A DNA stretch of 18,743 nt. It comes from JAAYYM01 sp035271065. GTDB lineage: Bacteria; Bacillota; Clostridia; Lachnospirales; Lachnospiraceae. Below, in pieces: positions 1-7,458 of the stretch. A program made the translations under genes and the position numbers. Each line of letters begins with the position of its first letter. Positions within the stretch are counted from its first letter, which is position 1. A model generated the notes under the pieces. It made no database searches and was not told the origin of the DNA. It saw nothing but the letters and a program-made list of their open reading frames with translations. The stretch lies in the NCBI GenBank assembly GCA_035271065.1, contig DATESB010000094.1:1-18743 (forward strand), given 5' to 3'.

Positions 1-72
1 GACGGCACGGCAGTATTTGAGAATTTTATTGTGAGAGAAGCAACAACTGTTTCCATTGTGACGGCACTGTAA
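1..72 (+). CDS. 3' end of an unidentified gene (partial)
   Basis: An open frame enters from the left edge and ends with TAA at 70-72, giving 23 C-terminal residues that end in VSIVTAL. The next gene starts 18 bases later behind its own ribosome binding site, so the two are probably cotranscribed. The fragment is too short to assign to a family. That it is coding at all is inferred from the open frame and from the close operon-like spacing. Confidence 0.5.
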   Translation, partial: DGTAVFENFIVREATTVSIVTAL

Positions 73-90
73 TAAATCAAAGGAAGTACT

Positions 91-1494
91 ATGAATATAA
101 AAACAATCGGACAGGCAGGACTTGTATTCCTTCTGACAGCAGTATGTGCAATATTGCTTCTGTTTGGGACGGCCTGCATTCCGCAGACAGCAATCGAAGA
201 ACAGGTGAAGAGCAGTGCAGGCTATTTTCAAGAAAAGTCACTGTTTCCGTATCTGAATCATAATCAGTTTAATTGTCGACAGGATAATTACGCGGACAGT
301 ATTCTGGTCAATATCATGTACCATGTAGGGCAGGGGCAGGATGAGAACTTGTTTTCGTCTGTCATGTATGCAGCCTATTATAATGAAGAGATGCAGGCCG
401 TAAATGAGTCTTTGGCAATTGCAGTGGAGTCACCGCAGACAGCCAATGTGCCGTATTTTCGATACTGGCATGGCTCGCTTGCTTTGCTTCGTCCGCTGTT
501 TTTGGTGACGGATATTGTCGGTGCAAGATTGGTGCTGGGCATTGCAGCATTACTCAGTATGATTTTGACATCGCTGTTATTATGGAAGAGAAAGCAGAGA
601 GCACTTGCAGTCTGCTTTTTTGTCTGCTATTTGCTGGTAAATGGGTTAATGGGGCTGTTTTGTATTGAATATGTAATGATGCTTTTACTGGCAGGTATTG
701 TCTGTTTTTATCTGGTTTTGACCTATCGGGAAGAAGTGGCAGCAGAAGTCAGAAGAAAGCAGGTGTTTCTGACTATGGTCATAACGGGTGCGCTGGCGTG
801 CTTTTTTGACTTTCTGACGACCGAGACATTGACGCTGACACTCCCTTTATTCTTGGAATTTGCGTTGGAACAAAACGCGTCGAGCATGAACACACAGAGA
901 ATCAGTACAACGAAGCAGACATCTGTCTTTCGGGATGAATTGCAGCAATTGTTTGTATGCGGGCTTGGCTGGGGATTTGCCTATGCGGGCATGTTTCTTG
1001 TCAAATGGGGAATCTCGGCATGTTTATTTGGCAGAAAAGCATTTATGGCGGCGTTGTCTTCTGCGTCTGAGCGTATTGGCGGTACGGTGCATCTGGGTGA
1101 TACGAATTTGGATCCGGAAGCAAGTGTGTGGCAGCGTCTGACAGGAGCACTCTCCAGAAATATCAGTGCCTTGTTTCCGTTTCGCGATGAAATGAATCTG
1201 GCAGCAGGTGTGTTATGGTTCTGTCTTGCATTGTTACTTTGCTTTTCCGTCATTTATCTGTTGCATACGAAGGAACTTTCTTTTGATAAAATCGGAATTT
1301 TTCTATTGCTGGGTGTGCTGCCTTATTTACGGTATCTGGCACTGAGCAATCATTCATATATGCATTATTTCTTTACTTACCGGGCGCAAATGGTAACGGT
1401 GCTTGCAGCATTTTATTTGACATGGGAGTATGGTCTGAAGAATTTGAAGAAACAAAATCCGGGGAAGCAAAATCTGAGGAAACCGAGAAAATGA
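91..1494 (+). CDS. Polytopic membrane protein, possibly GT-C-like glycosyltransferase
   Basis: A 467-residue integral membrane protein. An N-terminal hydrophobic segment (about residues 10-30) precedes a long extracytoplasmic-looking loop (about 31-125) with an acidic motif (DNYAD, 65-69) and an aromatic stretch YFRYWHG (122-128). Hydrophobic helices follow at about 140-165, 172-210, 225-260, 283-315 and 370-450. The tail is very basic (KNLKKQNPGK...). One early acidic loop followed by many helices resembles GT-C enzymes that use lipid-linked sugars, but I recognise no diagnostic family motif and the assignment is inference. AAAGGA sits 6 bases before the ATG at 91. The stop overlaps the start of a family 2 glycosyltransferase (ATGA), which suggests translational coupling and a joint role in envelope glycosylation. 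Alternatively it may be a conserved Clostridia membrane protein without enzymatic activity. Confidence 0.75.
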   Translation: MNIKTIGQAGLVFLLTAVCAILLLFGTACIPQTAIEEQVKSSAGYFQEKSLFPYLNHNQFNCRQDNYADSILVNIMYHVGQGQDENLFSSVMYAAYYNEEMQAVNESLAIAVESPQTANVPYFRYWHGSLALLRPLFLVTDIVGARLVLGIAALLSMILTSLLLWKRKQRALAVCFFVCYLLVNGLMGLFCIEYVMMLLLAGIVCFYLVLTYREEVAAEVRRKQVFLTMVITGALACFFDFLTTETLTLTLPLFLEFALEQNASSMNTQRISTTKQTSVFRDELQQLFVCGLGWGFAYAGMFLVKWGISACLFGRKAFMAALSSASERIGGTVHLGDTNLDPEASVWQRLTGALSRNISALFPFRDEMNLAAGVLWFCLALLLCFSVIYLLHTKELSFDKIGIFLLLGVLPYLRYLALSNHSYMHYFFTYRAQMVTVLAAFYLTWEYGLKNLKKQNPGKQNLRKPRK

Positions 1495-2222
1495 GTATGA
1501 CAGTGAATATCCAAAATGAAGAACAGTCCAAGATAGAACTGACGGGTATAGAACTGACCATTTTGATGCCTTGTTTGAATGAAGAGCAGACAGTTGGAAG
1601 TTGTGTCACGATTGCGTGCAATTATCTAAAAGACCGTAAACTCTCCGGTGAGGTGCTTGTCTGTGATAACGGCAGTACGGATTTGTCTGTCAAGAGGGCA
1701 GAGGAAGCAGGTGCACAGGTCATCAGTTGCAACCGGACGGGCTACGGGAATACGTTGCGATACGGCATTGAACATAGTCATGGGACCTATATTATTATGG
1801 GCGACTGCGATATGAGTTATGATTTTGCTGCGCTTGATGAGATGTATCAGTCACTCACAGCAGGAAATGATATGGTGATCGGTAATCGTTTTGTGTATCC
1901 GACAGAACGCGGTGCAATGCCTTTTAGTCACAAATATCTGGGTGTTCCTGTTTTGTCATGGCTTGGCAGAATACGTTATAAATCTACTGTGAAGGATTTT
2001 CACTGCGGATTGCGGGGCGTGAAAAGAGACAGTTTTCTGGCGCTTTCCTGTAAGGCAGAGGGAATGGAATTTGCTACGGAAATGATAGGACTGGCTACAA
2101 AGGCCGGACAATCTGTTGCGCAAGTACCGGTGGTATTATATAGAGACCAGAGAAACGGAAAATCCCATTTGCATTCTATTCGGGACGGATTTAGACATTT
2201 GAAGGTGTTGTGCGGAAAGTAG
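1491..2222 (+). CDS. Family 2 glycosyltransferase, DPM1-like
   Basis: A 243-residue GT-A fold glycosyltransferase. LTILMPCLNEEQTVG (22-36) is the family start strand and loop, CDNGSTD (58-64) is the nucleotide-sugar site, and GDCDMSYDF (104-112) contains the metal-binding DxD. HCGLRG (about residue 170) and the RNGKSHLH region near the C-terminus are typical of the dolichyl/polyprenyl-phosphate sugar transferases. No C-terminal membrane helices are present, so it is the soluble short form, likely membrane-associated. The expected reaction is transfer of a sugar from a nucleotide sugar to polyprenyl phosphate (family knowledge). An in-frame ATG exists at 1422 inside the upstream gene, but the ATG at 1491 overlaps the upstream stop and has GAGGA 10 bases before it, so it is preferred. 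Coupling to the upstream membrane protein suggests donor synthesis for, or partnership with, that protein. Confidence 0.9.
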   Translation: MSMTVNIQNEEQSKIELTGIELTILMPCLNEEQTVGSCVTIACNYLKDRKLSGEVLVCDNGSTDLSVKRAEEAGAQVISCNRTGYGNTLRYGIEHSHGTYIIMGDCDMSYDFAALDEMYQSLTAGNDMVIGNRFVYPTERGAMPFSHKYLGVPVLSWLGRIRYKSTVKDFHCGLRGVKRDSFLALSCKAEGMEFATEMIGLATKAGQSVAQVPVVLYRDQRNGKSHLHSIRDGFRHLKVLCGK

Positions 2223-2279
2223 AAATGTAAACGGGAAAGTATGATACTATTTTTATTATCGTGTGAAGGAGTATAGGAA

Positions 2280-2747
2280 ATGGCAATTGAGAAAGCAAGA
2301 GAATATTTGAAACGTTGGAACATGGACGATAAAATCATTGAATTTGATGTATCCAGCGCAACTGTGGAATTGGCAGCAGCGGCACTTGGAATAGAGGGGA
2401 AACGTATTGCGAAAAGTCTGTCTTTTCAAATGGGAGACAGTTGTATTTTAGTTGTGACGGCAGGCGATATGAAGGTGGATAACCAGAAGTATAAGGCGAA
2501 ATTCGGTGTCAAAGCAAAGATGTTGGCATTTGATGACGTGGAGCGTTTGGTTGGACATGCTGCCGGTGGTGTTTGTCCGTTTGGGGTAAATGAGGGTGTT
2601 GACATTTATTTGGACGAATCGCTTAAGAGATTCACCACTGTATTTCCGGCAGGCGGAAGTTCTAACAGCGCCATTGAATTGACAATTCCACAATTAGAAG
2701 AGTATTCCAGGTACAAAGAATGGGTGGATGTGTGTAAAGAAAGTTGA
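2280..2747 (+). CDS. YbaK/EbsC family aminoacyl-tRNA deacylase
   Basis: A 155-residue protein of the YbaK/ProX superfamily, which hydrolyses mischarged aminoacyl-tRNAs (Cys-tRNA-Pro and related species) in the cytoplasm. The conserved lysine of the family is in RIAKSLSF (K45), and the glycine-rich loop GHAAGGVCPFGV (92-103) is the typical substrate-pocket motif. The C-terminal PAGGSSNSAIELT also fits. Length is normal for a free-standing editing domain. A GAAGGAG ribosome binding site lies about 10 bases before the ATG at 2280. It is separated from the upstream glycosyltransferase by 57 bases and from the S1 gene by 65 bases. The amino acid specificity cannot be read from the sequence. Confidence 0.92.
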   Translation: MAIEKAREYLKRWNMDDKIIEFDVSSATVELAAAALGIEGKRIAKSLSFQMGDSCILVVTAGDMKVDNQKYKAKFGVKAKMLAFDDVERLVGHAAGGVCPFGVNEGVDIYLDESLKRFTTVFPAGGSSNSAIELTIPQLEEYSRYKEWVDVCKES

Positions 2748-2812
2748 TGCTTATCTGTGTATAATGATGAAAGTGGGTACATTCAAAATATTAATTTTAA
2801 GGAGAGTATAAA

Positions 2813-3817
2813 ATGAGTGAAGAACAGAACGTGACGACAGAACAGTTGACAGAGGAAGAAATATCGGAGGTGCCGGCAGTGGCAGAAGCGGCGGCAGCAG
2901 AGCCTGAGGTGCCGGAGGTAATCGAGAAAATGGAGGATTATGCCTCGGAATTGGAAGCTTCCTTTCAGAAAATCGAAGAAGGTGACATATTGACCGGTAC
3001 GGTCATAGGCGTGAGCGAGACGGAAGTAACGCTGGATTTGAAGTATTATGCGGAGGGAATTATTCGCTTAGAGGATATGAGTAACGACCCTTCATTTTCA
3101 ATTAAAGCGGATGTGATGATTGGTGATGAATTGTCGGCAACGGTAATCCGCAAGGATGACGGACACGGCAATATTCTGCTTTCCTGCAAAGAGGCAAACA
3201 ATGTGCTTGCGTGGGACAAGCTGAGAGAACTACTTGCGTCACAAGAAACGATTACGGTTAAGATTGCCGAGGTTGTAAAGAGTGGCGTCGTTGCCTATGT
3301 GGAGGGTATTCGAGGATTTATTCCGGCATCTAAATTGGCGTTGGAATTTGTGGAAGACTTGGAGGAATGGCTGCACAAGGAAATTCAGGTTCGTGTTATT
3401 ACGGTAGATGAAGAGACTTCAAAACTTGTATTATCTGCCAAGGAAATTTTACGCGAACAGGCAGCAAAGGAGCGCACCGCACGGATTTCAAATGTGGAGG
3501 TGGGATTGGTTACCGAAGGCGTTGTTGAAAGTCTGCAGCCATATGGTGCATTCGTGAATCTTGGAAATGGATTGTCGGGATTACTGCATATTTCTCAGAT
3601 TAGTGACAAGCGTTTGAAGCATCCGAGCGAGGTGCTAAAAGAAGGCGACCATGTCAAAGTAAAAATTATTGCAGTTAAAGATGGCAAGCTCAGTCTCAGC
3701 ATGAAAGCATTGAATGATGTAACCGCAACCGAAATCGAGGAAGAAACATTTGATTTACCGGAAAGTGAAGCAGTGACAACTTCACTCGGCTCGCTATTTG
3801 CCAATATCAAATTGTGA
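2813..3817 (+). CDS. S1 domain RNA-binding protein (30S ribosomal protein S1-like)
   Basis: A 334-residue protein with an acidic, Ala/Glu/Pro-rich N-terminal tail (1-50) and three S1/OB-fold domains at about 57-127, 145-211 and 230-300. The third is the most canonical (YGAFVNLGNGLSGLLHISQ, then GDHVKVKIIAVKDGKLSLS). Three to four S1 repeats of this length are typical of the Firmicute S1 homologue, which binds mRNA and may help translation initiation. It is shorter than the six-domain proteobacterial RpsA. An AAGGAGAG ribosome binding site precedes the ATG at 2813. Whether it is a true ribosome component or a general RNA-binding protein cannot be decided from sequence. Confidence 0.9.
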   Translation: MSEEQNVTTEQLTEEEISEVPAVAEAAAAEPEVPEVIEKMEDYASELEASFQKIEEGDILTGTVIGVSETEVTLDLKYYAEGIIRLEDMSNDPSFSIKADVMIGDELSATVIRKDDGHGNILLSCKEANNVLAWDKLRELLASQETITVKIAEVVKSGVVAYVEGIRGFIPASKLALEFVEDLEEWLHKEIQVRVITVDEETSKLVLSAKEILREQAAKERTARISNVEVGLVTEGVVESLQPYGAFVNLGNGLSGLLHISQISDKRLKHPSEVLKEGDHVKVKIIAVKDGKLSLSMKALNDVTATEIEEETFDLPESEAVTTSLGSLFANIKL

Positions 3818-3857
3818 TGCAATTGAATTTACAAAAAAATGAAAATGTCTCGTCCAT

Positions 3858-3887
3858 GTATACTTTCCGGAATTCTTCCAAATACTA
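3858..3887 (+). promoter_or_regulatory. Candidate forespore sigma-G/F type promoter of spoVAE
   Basis: GTATA at 3858-3862 and AATACTA at 3881-3887 are separated by 18 bases. The Bacillus sigma-G consensus is GHATR, a 17-18 base spacer and CATNNTA; only the first base of the -10 box differs. It lies 66 bases before the spoVAE start, and spoVA genes are sigma-G dependent in spore formers. Short degenerate boxes in AT-rich DNA occur by chance, so this is only suggestive. Confidence 0.3.
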
Positions 3888-3952
3888 TCTGTAGAAAAAG
3901 TGAAGCAAGATAGGATTTTAGGTGAGAACAAACAGAAACGGAGAGTTGATGT

Positions 3953-4309
3953 ATGGAATATTTGAATGCATTTTGGGTGGGTGGACTGATTTGTGCGTTG
4001 GTACAGATATTAATGGAGAAGACGAAATTGATGCCGGGCAGAATTATGGTGTTGTTGGTATGCACCGGAGCTTTGTTGGGAGCACTTAATCTGTACGCGC
4101 CTTTTCAGGAATTTGCAGGTGCGGGCGCGAGTGTTCCGCTGCTTGGATTTGGAAATGTCTTGATGAAGGGAATAAAGGAAGAAGTAGATACTCAGGGCTT
4201 TCTCGGATTGTTTAGTGGTGGATTTAAGGCAGGTGCGGTCGGCATTTCAGCTGCGTTGATATTCGGATATCTGGCGGCACTTGTGTTCAAGCCGAAGATG
4301 AAGAAGTAG
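3953..4309 (+). CDS. spoVAE: Stage V sporulation protein AE (SpoVAE/SpoVAEb type)
   Basis: A 118-residue small membrane protein that matches SpoVAE from end to end as I recall the family: the start MEYLNAFWVGGLICALVQ, the central FAGAGASVPLLGFGN (about 54-68), the KGIKEEVDTQGFLGLFSGGF stretch, and the closing AGISAALIFGYLAALVFKP-type helix. In spore formers SpoVAC, SpoVAD and SpoVAE form the inner-membrane channel that moves dipicolinic acid into the forespore. About four hydrophobic helices are visible. GGAGAG lies 7 bases before the ATG. No spoVAC or spoVAD is adjacent: the gene sits alone between an S1-domain gene and a convergent DUF5721 gene. It may therefore belong to a dispersed spoVA set or be a leftover with another role. 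Confidence 0.9.
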   Translation: MEYLNAFWVGGLICALVQILMEKTKLMPGRIMVLLVCTGALLGALNLYAPFQEFAGAGASVPLLGFGNVLMKGIKEEVDTQGFLGLFSGGFKAGAVGISAALIFGYLAALVFKPKMKK

Positions 4310-4380
4310 TTCATAACTGTGGTGGCGGCGCTCAAAGAAGCAGCAATCAGCGAAGCGCGCCGTTGTAAGTGTGATTGCAA

Positions 4381-4944
4381 TCAATCTTCTGAGAAATTAA
4401 TCCCTTGCTGTGTGAAAAACTTACGGATCATGTTGTCCCACGCGTGTTCGAGGGATTTATCCATGGTAAAGATATTCAAAGAAGTGGCGGTGATGCAAGT
4501 CAATGCATTTCCGTCATATTTTATGTTCAGAACGAGGCCGGTGACATTTTCACCGGAAAATGAAGTGCCGATTTCATCCGCAGATTGTGCCAGAAACTTT
4601 TCTGTATTTTCGGGTGAAAGCTGGAATGTCATTTTAAAATGCAGTGGAGTACGCTTGCCCTTGATTAATTCGAAACAAATCGGCTTCAGAGTCTTCCATG
4701 CAGACATTGTCGGTAAGGCAGAAATCGGCGAGCCTGATGTAGTAGGGTTTTCGCTTGAAATGGAAACGTCCTCTGTACTATTGTCGGATTTATAGAATTC
4801 GCGATTGATGTGACCATCAATATGGAAGGTATTATAGGTCGCAATGATAACCTCGGCAACAAGAAATGTGTCGAAGGTCGAATCATTTTCATTTAGCAAT
4901 TTTGCCATAAACCCTTTAATATCGGATATTTTCAGTGAAATCAA
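4381..4944 (-). CDS. DUF5721 family protein
   Basis: A 187-residue soluble protein starting MISLKISDIKGFMAKLL. It matches the DUF5721 family as I recall it from Lachnospiraceae; its function is unknown. No signal peptide, membrane helix or catalytic motif is evident. Conserved-looking parts are STFDTFLVAEVIIATYNTFHIDGHIN (start and end of a probable beta-rich core) and the C-terminal EHAWDNMIRKFFTQQGI. The start is TTG at 4942-4944: a GGAG site lies 8 bases upstream (4953-4956 on the minus strand), and the frame reaches a stop at 4963-4965 with no ATG or GTG available. It is convergent with spoVAE (71-base gap) and divergent from the aminopeptidase. An inverted repeat just upstream (4962-4988) may be an operator. 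Confidence 0.75.
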   Translation of the reverse strand: MISLKISDIKGFMAKLLNENDSTFDTFLVAEVIIATYNTFHIDGHINREFYKSDNSTEDVSISSENPTTSGSPISALPTMSAWKTLKPICFELIKGKRTPLHFKMTFQLSPENTEKFLAQSADEIGTSFSGENVTGLVLNIKYDGNALTCITATSLNIFTMDKSLEHAWDNMIRKFFTQQGINFSED

Positions 4945-4961
4945 ATCAAACGCTCCAATCT

Positions 4962-4988
4962 GTCATGCATTGTAAACAATGCTATGAC
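4962..4988. promoter_or_regulatory. Imperfect palindrome upstream of the DUF5721 gene
   Basis: GTCATGCATTGT (4962-4973) and ACAATGCTATGAC (4976-4988) form an inverted repeat with a single bulged base and a 2-base centre. The 2-base centre is too tight for a good RNA hairpin, so it looks more like a dimeric repressor site. It sits 6 bases beyond the ribosome binding site of the minus-strand gene, where it could block transcription or initiation. Confidence 0.35.
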
Positions 4989-5061
4989 TAATATATCATA
5001 GAATTGCGAAAATGAACATAAAAGAAACCGGAAAATGATTTTAATATTCATGCAATCGGGG

Positions 5062-5067
5062 TATAAT
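5062..5067 (+). promoter_or_regulatory. Possible -10 box for the aminopeptidase gene
   Basis: A perfect TATAAT lies 58 bases before the aminopeptidase start. No convincing -35 hexamer stands at 16-18 bases upstream (TTTTAA at 5039-5044), so the call is weak. Confidence 0.3.
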
Positions 5068-5125
5068 CATAAGTAGAAAAATCATGAAGAAATCATCATA
5101 TTAATAGAATTTGGAGGACAAATAA

Positions 5126-6409
5126 ATGAATGATGCGGATCAATTACTGAATTTAATCGGTGAAGCCACTTCACCGTTCCATGCGGTGCAGGCTTCTGTG
5201 AAGCAGTTGAAGGCGGCAGGTTTTGAAGAGTGTATATTGGGCGAGGAATGGAATTTAGAGCGTGGGCATAAATATTATATTGTACATCACGGTTCTACGT
5301 TAGTGGCGTTTCATATTGGAAACGAGGATGCGGCGGCAGAAGGACAGCTACGTATTGCTGCGGCACATACGGATTTTCCGTGTCTGCGCGTTAAGCCACA
5401 GCCGGATATGAAGGAAGAATTGTATGCGCGCGTCAATACAGAGGTATACGGTGGAGCAATACTTAATACTTGGTTAGACAGACCGCTTTCTGTGGCGGGA
5501 CGAATTGCTGTGAAATCCAAAGAAGTTTATAAGCCGGACATGCGTTTATTGCAGATTGATCATCCGATTTTGACAATACCGAACCTTGCAATTCATTTGA
5601 ATAAGGAAATCAATAAGGGAGTGGAACTGAATAAGCAGACGGATATGATACCGATTGCGGGGATGCTGGAAGAAGAAGCGAATGGCGCATTCTTCATGGA
5701 CTTTATTGCCAAGGAAAGTGGCGTCAATACGGAAGATATTCTGGACTTTGAGTTGACGGTTTATTGCGCGGAACAGGGGCAGTATGTCGGCATTAATCAG
5801 GACTTTATATCAGCGCCGAGACTGGATAATATGACTTCGGTGCAAGCCTGTCTGACGGCAATCATTGACGGAAGGCGCGAGGATGGAATTGAAGTGATTG
5901 CGCTGTTTGATCATGAGGAAATCGGCAGCAAGACAAAGCAAGGTGCAGGCTCCATGTTACTTTCGATGATTTTAGAGAAAATATACCTGTCTCTCGGAAA
6001 GGACCATGTCGGTTTTACAGAAGCCTTGTCAAAAGGATTGTTTCTTTCGGTGGATGTTGGGCATGCGTATCATCCAAACCAGAAGGATAAATACGATCCG
6101 GTTAATAAAACATCACTTAATACAGGAGTATGTCTGAAAGAAGCGGCAGGACAATCTTATGCAACGGATGCCGAAGGCGTTGCTATTATCCAGCAGTTAC
6201 TCATCAGTGAGAAGATTCCGTACAAAAAGTTTGTGAACCATTCAAACGGTACGAGTGGCAGTACACTTGGCTCGATTGCTTCCTCTCTATTGCCGATGAC
6301 GACAGTAGATATCGGTGTGCCGCTTCTTGCCATGCATTCAGCGCGTGAATTAATGGGAGCAAAAGATCAGAAGAGTTTGACGGATTTACTGAGAGCATTC
6401 TTTTGCTAA
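5126..6409 (+). CDS. M18 family metalloaminopeptidase
   Basis: A 427-residue cytosolic dizinc aminopeptidase of family M18 (aspartyl aminopeptidase/ApeB group), which removes N-terminal residues, often acidic ones, from peptides. All expected ligands are visible: H81 in AAAHTDFP, D234 in SAPRLDN, the catalytic and ligand pair E264-E265 in DHEEIGS, D310 in SVDVGHAYHP and H404 in MHSARE. NHSNGTSGSTLG (371-382) is the other family signature. Length is typical of the bacterial members. GGAGGAC precedes the ATG at 5126. It appears to be transcribed alone, divergent from the DUF5721 gene, with 149 bases before degV. I assign no gene symbol because bacterial M18 paralogues differ in specificity. Confidence 0.95.
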   Translation: MNDADQLLNLIGEATSPFHAVQASVKQLKAAGFEECILGEEWNLERGHKYYIVHHGSTLVAFHIGNEDAAAEGQLRIAAAHTDFPCLRVKPQPDMKEELYARVNTEVYGGAILNTWLDRPLSVAGRIAVKSKEVYKPDMRLLQIDHPILTIPNLAIHLNKEINKGVELNKQTDMIPIAGMLEEEANGAFFMDFIAKESGVNTEDILDFELTVYCAEQGQYVGINQDFISAPRLDNMTSVQACLTAIIDGRREDGIEVIALFDHEEIGSKTKQGAGSMLLSMILEKIYLSLGKDHVGFTEALSKGLFLSVDVGHAYHPNQKDKYDPVNKTSLNTGVCLKEAAGQSYATDAEGVAIIQQLLISEKIPYKKFVNHSNGTSGSTLGSIASSLLPMTTVDIGVPLLAMHSARELMGAKDQKSLTDLLRAFFC

Positions 6410-6558
6410 TTTTTTTATAAATCATGAATAAAATGTTAATTTTTTAAAACCCTCTTTTCAATTATATCATATCATGCTAGTATATATAGTAATGAAAACT
6501 ATGTGAGGCGGAATTGACAATATCTGTCGATTGAATAAGCCAGAGGGAGTGTTTAGTT

Positions 6559-7458
6559 ATGGGAGCAACTAATGAAGGTGAATTTGAGGAAGCATCGGCA
6601 AATTGCAAAGAGGAAAGTTATAGAATTATATTGGACAGTTGCGGTGAATTGCCGGAGGAATTAAAGTCGGATGATAGGTTTCGCCAGGTTGCATTGTTGA
6701 TACGAATTGGCGAAGATACGGTAGTGGATGATGCGAGTTTTGACCAAGCAGATTTTCTTAAAAAGGTAGCAGCATATCCTACATCGCCCCAATCCGCATG
6801 TCCGTCTCCGGACAGTTATATCGAAGCAATTCGTGGCGAAGTGGACAATGTATTTATCATTACGTTGTCGGAGAGATTGTCAGGTTCCTATAGTTGTGCT
6901 GATTTGGCGAGCAAATTATATCGTGAAGAATGCGATGATAATGAGAAGAATATCCATGTGTTTAATTCAAAGTCGGCATCTTGTGGTGAAACGCAGATTG
7001 CCTTTAAGATTATTGAATGTATTGAAGAGGGAATGAATTTTAAGCAGGTGGTACATGCGGTTGACCAATATATTGAGAGTATGAATACCTATTTTGTATT
7101 GGAGACGCTGGAACATTTGCGTAAGAACGGCAGACTTACGGGCGTAAGGGCTTTGGTTGCAAGTACGCTTAACATTAAGCCGGTTATGGGTTCAACGCCG
7201 GAAGGTGAAATTCAACAACTTGCGACTGCAAGAGGTGTAAATAAGGCGTTGCAAAAAATGATTGATATTATTGAGAAGGATTTCCCGGATTCTGTGAACA
7301 GACGACTTGCCATTGCGCATTGCAATTGTAAGGAACGTGCAATTTGGGTGAAGGAAGAATTGTTAAAGCGTATGAAATTCATGGATATCATGATTTTGGA
7401 TACCGCAGGTATCAGTACGTTATATGCAGGTGACGGTGGAATTATCGTTACGATTTAA
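6559..7458 (+). CDS. DegV family fatty-acid-binding protein
   Basis: A 299-residue DegV protein; family members bind a fatty acid in a cleft between two domains, and some supply fatty acids to the FakA kinase. Signatures seen are ILDSCGELPEEL (24-35), TSPQSACPSPDSY (75-87), TLSERLSGSYSCADLA (102-117) and LETLEHLRKNGRLTG (181-195). A tail of about 20 residues precedes the usual first strand. The ATG at 6559 has GAGGGAG upstream, which supports the longer start. It lies alone on the plus strand and its last 11 bases overlap the end of the convergent response-regulator gene. No fakA-like gene is nearby. Confidence 0.93.
   Translation: MGATNEGEFEEASANCKEESYRIILDSCGELPEELKSDDRFRQVALLIRIGEDTVVDDASFDQADFLKKVAAYPTSPQSACPSPDSYIEAIRGEVDNVFIITLSERLSGSYSCADLASKLYREECDDNEKNIHVFNSKSASCGETQIAFKIIECIEEGMNFKQVVHAVDQYIESMNTYFVLETLEHLRKNGRLTGVRALVASTLNIKPVMGSTPEGEIQQLATARGVNKALQKMIDIIEKDFPDSVNRRLAIAHCNCKERAIWVKEELLKRMKFMDIMILDTAGISTLYAGDGGIIVTI

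Noticed and set aside
2760..2765. TATAAT upstream of the S1-domain gene
   Set aside because: No matching -35 box at a suitable distance; readthrough from the upstream gene is as likely.
4322..4383. Bulged GC stem (4324-4332 with 4354-4361) and the palindrome TGATTGCAATCA (4372-4383) between spoVAE and the DUF5721 gene
   Set aside because: There is no U-tract and the stem has a bulge and a 21-base loop; too weak to call a terminator or operator.
4319..4795. Open frame of 158 codons antisense to the DUF5721 gene
   Set aside because: It has no ribosome binding site or recognisable family, whereas the minus-strand frame has a good site and a family match.
6514..6519. Perfect TTGACA upstream of degV
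   Set aside because: No acceptable -10 hexamer stands 16-18 bases downstream, so it is not called as a promoter.
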